From the NCBI GenBank assembly GCA_032358255.1, contig JAULBX010031370.1:434001-498000 (forward strand): a DNA stretch of 64,000 bases, in the 5' to 3' direction. Positions 34,554 to 47,171 of the stretch are shown here, in pieces (the stretch's first letter is position 1; every line of letters begins with the position of its first letter). The notes below the pieces were generated by a model. That model saw only the letters and a list, made by a program, of their open reading frames with translations, made no database searches and was not told the origin of the DNA. Made by a program: the position numbers and the translations under genes. Source of the stretch: Heterotrichella gracilis (taxonomy: Eukaryota; Sar; Xanthophyceae; Tribonematales; Xanthonemataceae).

Positions 34554-35959
34554 CCTGACTGTACACCAGATTTTATTTGCTGGCGGCTGGTTTGGGGTGG
34601 GAATCGGGAATTCAGCATGATCCTGGAGGAAAATTTTGGGAGCTTTTGACTGACTGTACACCAGTGACCCACATTGACATATTTGGGTTTTGAGTCATCC
34701 AGCAAAGCTGGGGATGAAATGTTGTGATTTTCGTGGCAGAAAGAAAGAAAGAAAGAAAGGGAACGCACAGAGGCGTAGTTAGGGAATCAACTGCTGGCTG
34801 ATTTTCACGTGACTTGGCAAAACTCGCACAACTAGGTTTACCTACCAGCTGCGTATCACGATCGACAGCGGTATTAATGCCACAACATTCAATTGGAAAT
34901 TGCAGTGCACTCTCGTTTTCATATTGTTTATTGGTGTACATTGTATTGCTTTCAACAAGGCTGTGCCACATCGTGATGGATATGGGAGGACAAATCTTTC
35001 AAAGTTTGCGTGATTGTATATTTACCTGCAACTGTTGACCTTCCAATTTGGGAACTACCGCATGACTGTCACAGCGCATTTTGAATAATCAGCGCTAACA
35101 CTGTTGGCATACTGCAACGCTACCACCTACAATGATCAAGGCTGTGTACGTTGTGATAATGCTCAGCTAAATTTGAGGTGAAAACTGTAATACGAAAGTT
35201 GGAAAACTCTTGTGACAATACGCTTCTGAATCAGTGTTTGAAATTCTATCTGTTCTAGGCTATGAAACCCTACTAGGTAAACGACATCAATTGGAAGGCG
35301 ATGTAAATGAAATTAAGTTCACAGTGAGACAATGTGAGACAATGTGAGACAATGCTGTGTCATGAAAATACCTTTGTGAGGTGAGGTCATGAAAATACCT
35401 TTGTGTAGTACACTATGCCTTGAAGATGCATTCACGGGGACAGGGACGACTGGCAATTTGGACGAAACAGCACTCTGGACACAAAAACGGTATTCTGATC
35501 AAGGATAATTTATTGTTGATCACTGGGAGCAATTCTTAGCAAGGTGGAAGTCATACACAGTGAAACAGGGCGTCGATGAAATGGCAAGTAGTCTTGAAAG
35601 CAGTCCACACTGTGATAACAACATGGCAAGAAAAACTGCATAAATGTGAGGATAAATTACGTTTGCCTGGCATGAGCCTGTGAGAAAATAGCATAAAGCA
35701 CTTCACTGTCACCGGTTGCAATACCATCAAATGGTTCCGGAGGTCAACCCCATAAGAATGGCTGTCACTTCCCCTCAGGCCCAAAAATAGACTGTGCACG
35801 CTGCGTGTAGGCGTTGCACTTCTCAAGTAAGCCATGTGGTGGCTGGCTGCACTGACTGCACTGGCTGCTGTGGCTTGCACCTGTAGACAGTGTGCCATGT
35901 AGAAGCACATCCACTGGCCCTGCAAAGTCCGTTGTAAGCCTTCACACCTGCTCCATGCC
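34554..35959. other. Convergent intergenic region with short tandem repeats
   Basis: This region lies between the coiled-coil gene (+) and the kinase gene (-). It contains a GAAA run at 34738-34760, three GTGAGACAAT units at 35324-35353, and GTCATGAAAATACCTTTGTG twice (35359-35378 and 35386-35405). The sequence CTTTTGACTGACTGTACACC near 34643 echoes the coiled-coil gene's stop region near 34549. No exon was supported. Confidence 0.45.
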
Positions 35960-38365
35960 TCAGTACTCCGCGCCAAAAAACTGGACCCCGTGCCGCTCAG
36001 CAATCCCACAGATCTGGTCCATGACCTCCCCACAGCAGGGCCTGGCAGCAGGGTCCGGGTGGCAGCACCAATCCACCAGCGCCTGCCAGTCCTCCCGCCA
36101 ACCCACCGGATGGTGCCCCCCCTCCGGCACCCGCACCCCCACCTCCCCCCACGTGTACACCACCCGCGCCACCTGCTCCCGGTCCCACTGCAGGTGCGCC
36201 AGCTGGCAGCCGCTGGCCACTACTTCAGCCAGCAGGCAGCCGAGTGCAGGCATGTCGGAGGCTGTGCCCACAAGCTGTCGGTGTCCGCGCAGCACCTCGG
36301 GGGCGCAGTACCAGGGGGTGTACCTGCAACGGCGGGAGCCGGGGTCAGCAACAGGTGTCTGGAATTGACCCTGAAAAGAGTTCATGTATATACAATGGAA
36401 TGCTTGACTTGTAATTTTGATACTCTTATTGCATTTATACTGGTGAATTATAATTTACTGCTGTTGGCATGGCGATATATCGCGATACATATATGACAGC
36501 GCTTGTCCGCAGCAGCCAAAATACAACACAAAATTCTCTTAATTATAGACAAACCCTAGACCAGGTCCGTACATGAGCGGTGCGCCATGCGCCAGCTTGC
36601 GCCCCCCATCCAGCAGCTGCGCCGCGCCAAAGTCGATGATGCGCGGGTAGATGGGGAACCGGTGACCGCAGCGCCTGGCGGCCCCCACATCCGCCACCAC
36701 CATCACATTACTGGACTTGAGGTCCATGTGCGCAATGCCCGCGCGCTCCACCTGCGCCACGCCAGCAGCCACCCACCAGGCCAGCCACATGATTTCATCC
36801 ACATCCAGTCCCCGCTGGCCCCGTGCCCCGGCCTGGCGCGCGCGAGCATGCAGGTAGCCGTCGAGGGAGATGGTGCACGCGGGGGCCATGAACCCCGTCA
36901 ACAGGGGGCCGTAATACACAAGCGCGGTGGGGGCGACGACGGGGGCCGGCGAGGGGGATGCTTCGTCTGCGCGCGGGCCGCCGCTTGCCAGCATGGCTTT
37001 GCAGACCTCTGCGAGGGTTTGCTGGGGTTGCAGACCCAGCTTGACTGCCTGCCACGTGCCGTTCCATTGGGCGAAGCGCACGCTGCCAAAGCCCCCTTGG
37101 CACAGTCCCCGGTCCTCGTCCAGGTCCAGCTGGCACTGCAGGGAGAGAAAAGGTGCGTGAGCATGCAGGGAGAATCTAACAAGGATGCATGCAAGGTGGT
37201 GGGTTGCATGGTCTGTACATAGCGGCGACATCATGCACGATGGTGGGGTGCATTACTCGTGTTCCAATGATTGCAGGGTTCCAGGTCCAAGGATGATAAG
37301 TGAAGGGGCTAATTCCCTATCCCCCGCTAGCAATCACAAGGCGTGCATGACAAAGACAAATGCCATGCACACGCACCAGCTGCACTTTGGCCAGCCCATG
37401 TTTGGCGCACATGCGCTCCGCCAGCTTGAGCCACGCCCCCTCGGTGTCCTCCTCCCCCACCGCTGCCAGCTGGTCCCTCTCCTCCATACCCAGCTGGAAG
37501 CCATGCCAGCTGTCGCAAGCAGCTGCCGCGGCTGTGGGGCTCCAATCTTTGATGCTCCTGCTCCTTGCTGATGTTGTGGGACCTGAGTCAAAGCTCCCAC
37601 GCACCAGCACCTCAGCTGGGGTAGCGCCCTGGCAATGATCGCTACCCTCCCCTGCTTGGGAGGGTCCCTGGAAATGAAGTTTGTGCACCGGCGTCTCCGT
37701 CTCCTTACAGGGGTGGATTTCTGAGGTATCGCTGCCTGCTTCTGAGGCTGTGTATGTGGGCTTGCGCCAAGTGGCAAAGCGGGGCGCCTCGGTGTCGTAT
37801 GTGGGGGTGGTTGGGGCGCACTCGGATGCTTTGTCTACCAGCGTGACGCTGGCCACGTCAGTTGGTTCACAGCAACTCTCTGGCCTGCACCGGTGTTGAG
37901 CAGGTTGACTGTGCAGCAGCCTCTCACTGGAGGTTTTAAGTGACAGCCAAGGTGTAGCAGACCTTGCAGCAAGCATGGTGTGTAAGGCGTACGCCAAAGG
38001 TTCCAGTGCTAGGTGAACTCACCTCGGGAGGGATTCGTTAATGGCTTCTGGCAGCTGATCATCTTCGAGTGTGTCCCGGGAGAATGGAGACAAAAGGGGC
38101 TCTTCAAGCGCGTTTCCCTCTGCAAGGGAGTGGGGGAACCAGTTCAAATTAAGGAGGGGGTTCTCGCGCCAATGGTAGAGGAGGCCCACTCACTGAAGTG
38201 CTTACAAGCTCACAACTTCAGGAACATACATAACTGGGTGACAAGCATCAACGCACCTCTCCGTGAGGGTGTGCCGGGGTGCTGGAAGCGGTGCATGTGG
38301 TGGTAGCCATGCTGGCAGGCTTTGACAATCACGTGGAGCAGGCCACCTGACGGTGGGTTGGGCAC
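35960..38365 (-). CDS. Protein kinase with unusual HMD catalytic motif; 5' end not resolved
   Basis: Five exons join in frame: 38365-38257, 38119-38023, 37962-37377, 37135-36555 and 36323-35960, giving about 578 residues to a stop at 35960. The N-terminal third is polar and unassigned. The kinase domain begins with LCQGGFGSVRF (glycine loop) and WQAVKLG (catalytic Lys). The catalytic loop reads AHMDLKSSNVMV, so the usual HRD is HMD: the aspartate is kept but the arginine is lost. RIIDFGAAQL supplies the DFG, GLGYTPWYCAPEVL the APE region, and SDMPALGCLLAEVV the F helix. A non-RD kinase that phosphorylates Ser/Thr is the likeliest reading; activation-loop control may differ. The first exon is unknown. 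A possible start MPITPLATAQTF near 38774 does not join in phase directly, so another exon may lie between. Confidence 0.78.
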
Positions 38366-40145
38366 CTATACAAGAAGGGGCGTTTGTCAGACAAGAGGAT
38401 TTATTCTACGTTTACGTGTACTAACGCATATTTGTGATACAATTGCTGTCGGAACCTTGCTCCGAGACATGACCAGTGTCGGAGATTTTGAAATTTGAAC
38501 GAGATATTTTGCGCCAAAGTTGGAGTTGTAAACCCACAAGGTGGCTCTAAATAACCAGCGCATGCTTATAAGAGCAACAGGGTTTGCTTTAAAGCCCATC
38601 CATGCATACTGGCGTGACAGGAGTTCAAACAGGGATGCATGCATAACGCTGCAAACTCAGGCGAGGCATGCTACCGCTTGTGTACGTGGCCACTGTGTGT
38701 AACCACTCACAACTGCCAGATAAACTTGTTTGTCTCTTCGAAAGTCTGAGCAGTGGCTAGGGGGGTAATGGGCATCAAGGCGGCTGCAGTGGGTGGTATC
38801 GGAAGAAACGTGGGCACATGTGGTGGTTCCTACCATAGTTCAAATAGACGCCCGCCAAGACTGCGTCTGTTGCGTCGAAAAGGGGTGTTCTTTGACGCCT
38901 TTTTGTGTCGCCCCAGTGTCACGGTCACTGTAGTGTGCCAGCCAGCTGTTGTGTGTGAAGAAACGCCCAGATAGCAATTGCAAGGTTGGCAGTCAAGATG
39001 TACAGTGCACAAAACGGGTCTGAGGTTTTTGTCGGTGCAAGAAACCAACCTAGCCAGACACGGTGGAGCAAGCTAGTGCTGTAAACGCTGGCCGTTCAGC
39101 TCCAGTTTGCCTTGGACTTGAGCTGTAGCGCAACGTTTCGTGGCAAGCTTGAAACGCCGTGCTGGCCAACTCCAGCTTGGCTTCCCTGCAACGGATTTCT
39201 GCCGCGTGGCATATCGAACACGTGGCGCCACCTAGGTTGGCGCTAGGGTTTCTGGTTTGCAGACATATTGCTTGAAATTCAAGTTGAAGCCTTGAAAGCT
39301 TTCGTTTGCTGAATGTTATTCGCGCCCACAACCTCTCCTACCAGACGCTTTGCCGCGACTGAGCTGCACGTTCCAAAAGGCCTCGCTTGCATATGCATGC
39401 ATGCTGCCCCGCATGGCGCTACTCAAACCACCCCTTGGACGCTAGCTAGTTGCGGTTGTCACACGGGAAACGTATCAACGTCGCAAGTGGTCGTTATGAA
39501 GCAGGTCTAGTGGATCTGGCTCGCCTGTACGTGGAAAGCAGTGGGTGGCCAGCACGTGTCCTTATTATGCCCTCGACCAGTTCTTGTGGCCAGGGATGCG
39601 CTGGTCGCGCTCAGTGGACGCGTGGTAGCCTGTTAGGGTTGGAAACTTTACCTTGTCGCCTACCTTTCAACAGTTTGACACTTAAACGCACCAACATGGG
39701 TGAGAGGTACCAAGATAGTTAGGTGTCAAAACTGTTTTGAAAGTGTAGTCCCCCAAGATCGGAGCACACAGGGTACCAGCCAATCGATACACAAGGTATG
39801 GGAAGGTTGGAATGGTCTTCGAAGGGCTGTCTTGGGCTCAATTGCCAACTGTATCAGTCGCGGTTTTGTTTCTCGACCCTGCTTGCGCATAAACAGCAAC
39901 TTTGTGTAAGGATGCTGTGGAGAACGGCATGTGCTAAGTTTCATATGATGTCAGTATCAGACAGCCAATCACTTGGGTGTTGCCCTCGGAAGACCAGAGA
40001 GCAACGAGCGCCTAGATTACATCCCTCAGTCGTATCTCAAATCTCTCGAGTGACAGCTCTTTTCACATATATGTCTTTGGCTCAGGTTTGAAGTAGTGGC
40101 GGGGCCCTTCATTCCTTTGGACCGGTGTCTAGGGTCCAGGATAGG
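38366..40145. other. Region between divergent kinase and DEP/DUF1769 genes
   Basis: It should contain the missing 5' exon or exons of the kinase gene and both promoters. A candidate minus-strand start lies near 38774. Short open frames on both strands around 39050-40090 show no recognisable protein. A TGCATGCATGC motif is at about 39391. Confidence 0.4.
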
Positions 40146-43100
40146 ATGCCACCAGACAGCATAAAATCTTCACAGCAGCTGGAGGGACTGGGGACCCAGC
40201 CAACTCCCATCAGCAGGAGCTCGCTCACTAACGGATGTGACGCAATCGTGATTCGCAGCAAAAAGGTATATTGTCGTTGTATGGCTAGCCAAAGATTGTT
40301 TTACCCAGTGTCATTCTTGCTCGATTGTGCCACTTCCTGCTTTTTACAGGGGTAACAGGCCTGCAGCACCCCAACTACTGCGTCCTGTTTTCACAACCTG
40401 AACCCTAAACCCTGAAGCTGAACCAGTGCTGGTGCAGCTCCATACCCTCGTGCTGTTGCACCACCTTGCACCGCCCACATTGGCCACCCTTCCACCCTCC
40501 ACAACCCTCACAGCAGCGGCTGCTGCGCCCAAGTGGACCTCCCCGAACCTGTCAGCCCTACACCTGTCAGTATTCTAAGGAGGCACCGCTGGGCATGGAG
40601 GCGCTACAGCCACGCAGTACCCCCGTGCCCTCTGGCAAAACCTCACCCCCCCCCATCACCCGTGGCCTCTGGCAAAACCTCACCCCCCCCCATCACCCGT
40701 AGCCTCTGGCAAAACCTCACCCCCCCCCCTCACCCGCCCCAGGAGCTGCACCGAGCCGCCCTCCAGCTGCGCGGCCTGGTGGACATCTGCGACCGCACAT
40801 GGCACCTGCGAACCTACAAGCAGTGCTTCGTGGGCAAGCAGGCGGTGGCCGCCATGGTCAACAGCAGCATGGCGGAGGACCGGGCAGATGCCCTGAAGCT
40901 GGGTAACGAGCTGCTGTGTGCGGGGTACCTGCACCACGTCACGCATGACCACACCTTCAAGCACGAGACGCTGTACTACCGGTTTGCGGAGGGGCTGGAT
41001 GAGGGGTCGGTGGATGAGGAGAGCTGCAGCGACCAGAGCGTGGACAGGTGGGGGGTGGGGATTGTTGATGGCGCATGAAGGCCAGCATGTGCACAGGGTA
41101 ATAGGGTGATGATATGACAGATTTATTATCAATTGTTATGCGGTACTTGGCATGTGCCAAGATGGGTCTGAATGTAGACATGTGGCGTGGCTTGTTAACC
41201 ATGCCTTTAAGCAGACATAACATCTTGGAGCTGCAGCGACCAGAGCGTGGACAGGTGGGGGGTGGGGGATTAGGGTCCACTTGGTGGCACATGATCATGG
41301 TTAAGTGGTGGAGTGGGGCTGCTGGCGGTCATGCGCATCATGTGGCGATCACGTGGCATCAACAGGCAGCATGATCGCCAGTCCTACTGCTGACATGCCA
41401 GCAGTCCCAGGATCAATTAATAACCTTGACATGTGCCAAGTTTGAAACTGGAATGAAGACATGTTCCATCAATTTTAGAGGATCGATTTAAATTAGTGAA
41501 GCATCCTATTTCGAGTATTTGTGATAGGCTGTGAACTGAAAGCAGACCTTGCTCTTCCCTGGCAGGGTGGTTCCTTCATCCAGCAAGAGCCCCGGCGGGC
41601 TGTTCTCCCGCACCACCCGCCTGGACCCCACCACAGAGGCTGGGCTCATTTGCATGCAGCACAAGCTGGATGACATTGCCCTGGCACTGCAGCGCAGCAC
41701 CGCCGACAGCGGCATGGGCCAGGCGGAGACCAGCGCGGGGCTGCAGGGCATTGATGCGCAAATGGCGGCGCTTTCGTTGCAGCTGGCTCGGGTGGGTATT
41801 CTGCGTGTCATGTCATTCCTCATTTGTGGCATTATCAGTGACTCGATTGGGATGCGGTAGGGGCAAAGTATGACGTGGCATGGGTGCTCTGCAGCTGATA
41901 TGCATTGCATGGCTGAATCAATCGCATTTTGCGCCGTTTATGGGGCACAGCATCGGTTACAGGCGCACACAGGCCTGTCCATTTTGCTGCGCCACAGGTG
42001 TCCAGGCCCTAAAGTTTGGGGCCTAAATTGTAAATGCTGAACCCTAGACTCCCCGCCGCAGGTGTCCATGCAGCAGGCTGCGCAACATGCGCAGCTCCAG
42101 GCGCTCATCCACCTCCTGCTGCTGACCGCTGCAGTGGTGCCGGTGCTGAGCATGCATCACTGGCTGCCGCTCACGCTGCTGCTGTACGTGGGCTGGGCGG
42201 GGGCGCTGCTGGTGCTGTGGCGCACGCTGGCTGGGACTGCGCAGGTGGGTGCCGGATGATGAAGGGTACATCTAGGGTACATATTAAGTGTGGAGGAAGT
42301 CAATTAAAATGTGTCGAATGATGTTAAAAAAATGAAATAAATATGTAAACACTGTTAAATACCGTTCTTAGAAGCATGTACTGGGACAGAATAAATGTGT
42401 GTAATAATGAAAGAAAGGTGTGCATTTGTGTTTGTGTGCAAGTGAATGAACCAATTAGTGGTAAAAGTCAATAATGTGCTGTACCCTATCATGCAGGATG
42501 CATCCCAATTGGCAGAGTTGGAGCACGTCGCACACCTGGCACAAAACACTAAACCAGGCACCCCATTTGCAACACCATTGGACACTGGCCCCATCCAGCC
42601 AGCAGCGGGCATCTCACCTAGGTACGCAGCACAGGTCCTTCATCAAATTTTGGTTTTATAATCCTTGTTTGTGTGTGCCTTTACTGCTCTGTATGCTGCC
42701 TCAAACATGCCTTTTTTTTTGGGCCCCTCGCTTCCTGCTTCCTGCCATTTTACCCCCTTGTTGAAATGAGACCCCGTCCCTTCCTCTTGCACCTCTTCCC
42801 TGAACCCCCAAATCCTGAACCCCAAACCTCTTTTCTCAGGTACCCGTCCGACGTCATGGACCGGTACTTCTCTTCCCACCAAGGGGAAGTAGAATACACA
42901 CAGCAGGAAGAGTACGTGCAGCAGGTGGAGCCTCTCCAGGAAGCAAGCCCAGTAGCCAACATCCCAGGGACCCCAACTGGAGAAAACAGGGATTTAGATG
43001 CAGGTAGCGACACGCTTGTGTTCCCGGGTGCCAGCAGCAGCACCCTAGAGAACCCTCCCCAGTTGTCTGAGTTCCAGCACAGCGTGCACCGCCCCATGAT

Positions 43101-45247
43101 TGTCAAGTTCACCCCCCTTGAGTACCAGCGCACCTCCAAGCGGGTGGACCCCAACCTGCTGCCCATCAACAACGGAAGGTGGGTGATAGCAGCAATGAAA
43201 TGCTGCCATATGTCTGACCTGAATGGGTGCATTTATCACTGAAACCACCCCTATTTGGAGGATTATGCAGATGTGTCTGGAACCCTCAATTGCACAATGC
43301 CCAATTCCTTGTCGCAATCGATTTCCTGCCATATGTACCCTCCTGCACACTGTGCAGTGCAAGTCCCCTTGAAAGTCCCTTTTTTCCAATCATTTTCTCG
43401 CCGCCGTGCAGTGCAATACCCTTCGAGACACCCTACTTCAAGGGCGAGGCAGTCCTCTGGATCAAGGGCTTGCCCACCTCCCCCCCGGGCCTGTTTGAGG
43501 GGCAGAAGCGCAAGACCCTGGTGACCATACAGGGCAAATTCAAGCGGGATGTGCTGTACAATGACCTCCTCAGTGGCCAGGAGTTTTTCCGACCGCTGGT
43601 GAACATACCCTCCATGTGGCTGGTGGAGTCTGTGCTGCTCAAGGTGAGATTAGTTCTAAACCCTAGACTATAGACCCTAAACCCTAAATCTGGGCGCTGG
43701 TGAACATACCCTCCATGTGGCTGGTGGAGTCTGTGCTGCTCAAGGTGAGATTAACCCTAACTCCTACATCTGACCGCTGGTGAACATACCCTCCATGTGG
43801 TTGGTGGAATTTTTGCTCAAGGTGATTACGTACGCGCAGTGTACATAGGGATTCTTGTAGAGTGATGTGCATCCAAGTGCGCATGCATTTGCAGGCAGCC
43901 AGCCGCATTCAGGCTGCAAGCACGCTTTGACTCTGACTCACAGCAAGAATGCCTTCCTCAAGTGGGCAAATGGACTAAACAAGATCACCCCACAAATCCG
44001 GTACACTTTACTCAGTGAAAAATAGTCCTTGACCACCAGTCCTCTACATGGCCTCCCAGGTTGCCCGCGCCATCAGCCCCACCATGACCGTGGGCCCATT
44101 CAGCGCCCCCTCCCTGCTGGTGCCGGTCATATCAGGGGCACAGGCGGTGGCGGTGCACAGGGATGGGGAGCAGCCGAGCCTGATGGCGCCCCCCATGGAT
44201 GACATGACGCTGCTGCACCCAGAGCTGCGCAACCCAGACGGTGAGCGGGGCGGTCTACTGGGCGTGCGATGAGCCAATGGCGGCTAACCGTGCCTTTCAC
44301 TGTAGATGTGATGTGCACGTGCGGTGTGCTTATGATTATGTAGATGCTCCTTGGGGTTTTCATCAATCTTTGGCAGGTTTTTTTTAACAGGACGGGGGTT
44401 CGTGGCAATCAGCGGGGCATGATATGCCATGCTATCCACAACAGTAGCAATCAACCCATGGCTCTTATGCAATTGATATCATGCCGCACGATACAGTGTG
44501 CACCTTTCATTGGGTAGAGAATAACGAGGTGGCCACAACGTTGCTGTGAGTGTCATCCTGGAATGAATCACAAGAGCGTAGTTGCCACACATCCACCCCA
44601 ACCCCAACCCTGCCCCCAGGCTCCCCAGTCCCCTTCTCCGCCCGCCGCCGCTTCTTCAACAAGCTGCCCAACCGGCTGAGCCACCGCTTCACGCCCGACC
44701 ACGTGTGGACCTTCCACTTCTACCAGCACGTCATTGACTGCAGCCGACTGACCATGGAGGTGGGTATCTGGGTACTTGATCCAGTGCAGTCCCAAAAAAA
44801 AAATCTTCAGCCTAGACAGGGACGTTAGCTTTTTCTGTATATAACCCTGGAACCAGATGTATTGGCATGATAGATGTGCAGCAAGCTGGCCATGGTAGGG
44901 TAAGATGCTACTTCATACACCTCTTATGATAAATGTTGCTTGTAAAAGTCATCTGTTGCTGCACTTGGGGTAGGTTATCCAGTTGAATGCCAGTGAACGC
45001 CAGTTATTCTTACCACCTTAGTATTCGTGTTGTCAGCAGAGTTCGAATCTCCTATCTATAAAGTAATGGATTTTGTTTTCTGGTGTCACAGGTGGTGTAC
45101 AACTTTGACCTTGCCCGCTACCTCGATGGCCAGCCGCTTCAGTTCATGATGAAGGAGCAGGCGACCGGCAGCTACCTCATGCGCATGGAGATGTGGCACG
45201 AGCAGGTGGTGCAGGGCAGGGTGAAGGAGGGGAAGCAACAGCAGTGA
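40146..45247 (+). CDS. DEP domain / membrane / DUF1769 fusion protein
   Basis: Firm exons: 40743-41047, 41566-41791, 42062-42244, 42497-42621, 42840-43178, 43412-43643, 44060-44240, 44620-44759 and 45092-45247, all joining in frame (about 628 residues). A probable first exon is 40146-40265 (MPPDSIKSSQQLEGLGTQPT). The exon or exons between 40266 and 40742 are unresolved. In order: a DEP domain (GLVDICDRTWHLRTYKQCFV, then FVGKQAVAAMV and GNELLCAGYLHHV), a linker, two adjacent membrane helices (ALIHLLLLTAAVVPVL and LTLLLYVGWAGALLVLW), a polar linker, and a DUF1769 domain (IPFETPYFKGEAVLWIKGLP, VTIQGKFKRDVLYND, FRPLVNIPSMWLVESVLLK, ISPTMTVGPFSAP, FTPDHVWTFHFYQHVIDCSR, FDLARYLDGQPLQ). DEP domains bind membranes or signalling partners; DUF1769 has no established function. 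It appears membrane-anchored and cytosol-facing. Confidence 0.83.
40629..40740 (+). repeat. 37-bp minisatellite, three units, C-rich
   Basis: CCTCTGGCAAAACCTCACCC units start at 40629, 40666 and 40703 (period 37). They end at the acceptor of the DEP exon and supply its pyrimidine tract. Confidence 0.9.
41021..41267 (+). repeat. Perfect 40-base copy of DEP exon end and donor in the next intron
   Basis: Bases 41021-41060, which span the last 27 exon bases and the GTGGGG donor, are identical to 41228-41267. Confidence 0.92.
43594..43827 (+). repeat. Three copies of a DUF1769 exon end with its donor
   Basis: Exon end plus donor at 43594-43652 is repeated exactly (59 of 59) at 43695-43753. It recurs in diverged form at about 43773-43827. 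Telomere-like CCCTAAA tracts sit between the first two copies. A similar doubling may affect the next acceptor: 43894 onward reads AASRIQAAS, echoing the true VARAISPTM start at 44060. Confidence 0.9.
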
Positions 45248-47171
45248 GGGGAGGACAGGAGCCAGATGAACATTGTCTGGGTTAGGTTTTTAGGGGGTGA
45301 AAATTACATGTGTCACACATTGCAATATGGGGATTTGAGCCGCTGGCTAGGGTTTGGGGGTAGCCATGGTTTTTGGTCCAGTGCACTGCATGACATGTGA
45401 GCAGCGGCTGTGCAGCATGCAGGTTTAGAAGGTGATTGCGCAAACAATAAGTAGTGATTGACGCGGGTTTTCAACCTTTCGGGGCCCTCGCAAGAAACAA
45501 CAATGCAATGGTTTGAGAAGCTACAACTCTAGTGGAGTATGTTGAACGTCAAGCTCCTCTGACGATTATTTTTTGCAAATTAATACATAATTTATGATAT
45601 GCAGTGCAGTGCATCAATGATATGCAGTGCAGTATGATATGCAGTGCAGTCCAAGTTCATACACTACGCGGCGCCTGTGACCAAGATATTTTTTTTTGTA
45701 CTTCCTGGATCAGACGTCACACTTTTGCAAAATTAGTGACATTGGACATTGCACATTGTTTTCAGACTGAGTCATTTACCAGTCTTTTGTAGTACACACC
45801 ACAATGATGAGTCTATTGCAATACCCCCAATATGGCATGCGATGGCACTGCAGAGTATGGCGCCAAAACCTAGCCCGCTGCACACCAAATCAACCAATTA
45901 CAGCAATAAAACTGGTGATGGGCCCAAGTAAAGTTACACCAGTATCCTCAGGTTGCCGCAATCCTTAGGCTAATCTGGCTGTATTGCAGCTTCTGGAACG
46001 CATGGCAGTGTGAGTATCCTGGGGTTCTGCTGCGCTAATCTCACTGAGTCAGAGTTAATAGACAATCTGACAGACTGATGCAGTTCACGACAAGGTCTTG
46101 ACTGTCACAGCAAGCGTGTTGCAAAATTTGATGCAAACCAGGCCATGGCACACATTGTCAAGCTGACATTGGATACTTATGCCTTCCAAACTTTTTGCAT
46201 AATTCACATCCACATGGGGGCTTCCAGATGCGCCAGCAAATTGCATGCACTGCCATTGTCCATCACGTGCATTGTGCAATCATGCACTATCCTAGTCCTT
46301 AGAACATAACACCACAGTGGCGAGTCCACTAAATTAAATCAAACTCTTCAAAGGGCTTTGTCGTCACTGAATTAACAGGTTAAATACCATGTGACTATTA
46401 CCTGGCTTTGACCATGATCACTGTACCATAATTCAGTGTACGCTGCTAGTCTGTTAATTCACCATCGCGGTGGCAAAAATACACGTGAACGGTCACACTA
46501 AAAAAGACAGCCAGTTGCTGTTCTCTAGAAAACGTACAATTTATGCAGGCCCTAAGGGCAACCTATATTACGGTATGTAAGTCAATTGCTAACCTGTCTG
46601 TTATGGACCACACGGCAGTGTCCATCAGATGTACACTGCTGCGTTGGTACCAATAATTATCTAATTTGACATCTACCAGATTGAAAAGTAGAAAAAACGT
46701 TGGGTGTGTGGACCCACAAGGGCATAATGGATCAGCAGTGGTTCACACACCACACCCTGTATAAAACTGGGCGAGTACTATCCTGGCTTTAGAAATGTAG
46801 CGCCAGCTGCGCACAACCTAGGCAAGTAAAATTCAACAGGCTCAGGAGGGGCAAGCCCTCCAAGCAAGTTGCCAAAAGTAAATGAAATGAAGCAATGCTG
46901 AGCAAATTGCCAATCGCGGCTCATTGGTGCAGTATCACAATGTAATTGGATGCACGCGTCTGCAGGAAAGCTCGTCAACAAAAGTGCGTCACTGACGTCA
47001 AGGGAAAACCCTACTACGTGCCCGAAAACCCTTCGCAGCTCATGGCTGTCTCCCATGACAAATCATGCATTGTCCATCAGCTGGTCCCCTCACGGTGAGA
47101 TGGACCACACCCTCAAAGGGCTCTGTAATTGTCAGATAAAATAGACATTGGAGCCTCTCCAGCTGGTCCCC
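45248..47171. other. Convergent intergenic region
   Basis: This 1.9-kb region lies between the DUF1769 gene (+) and the wall-protein gene (-). It contains three ATGATATGCAGTGCAGT units (45594, 45617, 45634) and a copy of the wall-protein 3' end at 47088-47117. A 92-codon minus-strand frame at 46778-47056 lacks recognisable features. The rest looks like 3' UTR and spacer. Confidence 0.45.

Noticed and set aside
39050-40091. Several short frames on both strands upstream of the DEP gene
   Set aside because: None matches a known family or joins in phase with the kinase or DEP exons.
45030-45065. T-loop-like GTTCGAATCTCC suggesting a tRNA
   Set aside because: No acceptor, D or anticodon stems can be drawn, and it falls inside a DUF1769-gene intron.
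46778-47056. 92-codon minus-strand open frame
   Set aside because: No recognisable domain, no convincing splice context, and it lies in the spacer beyond the wall-protein stop.
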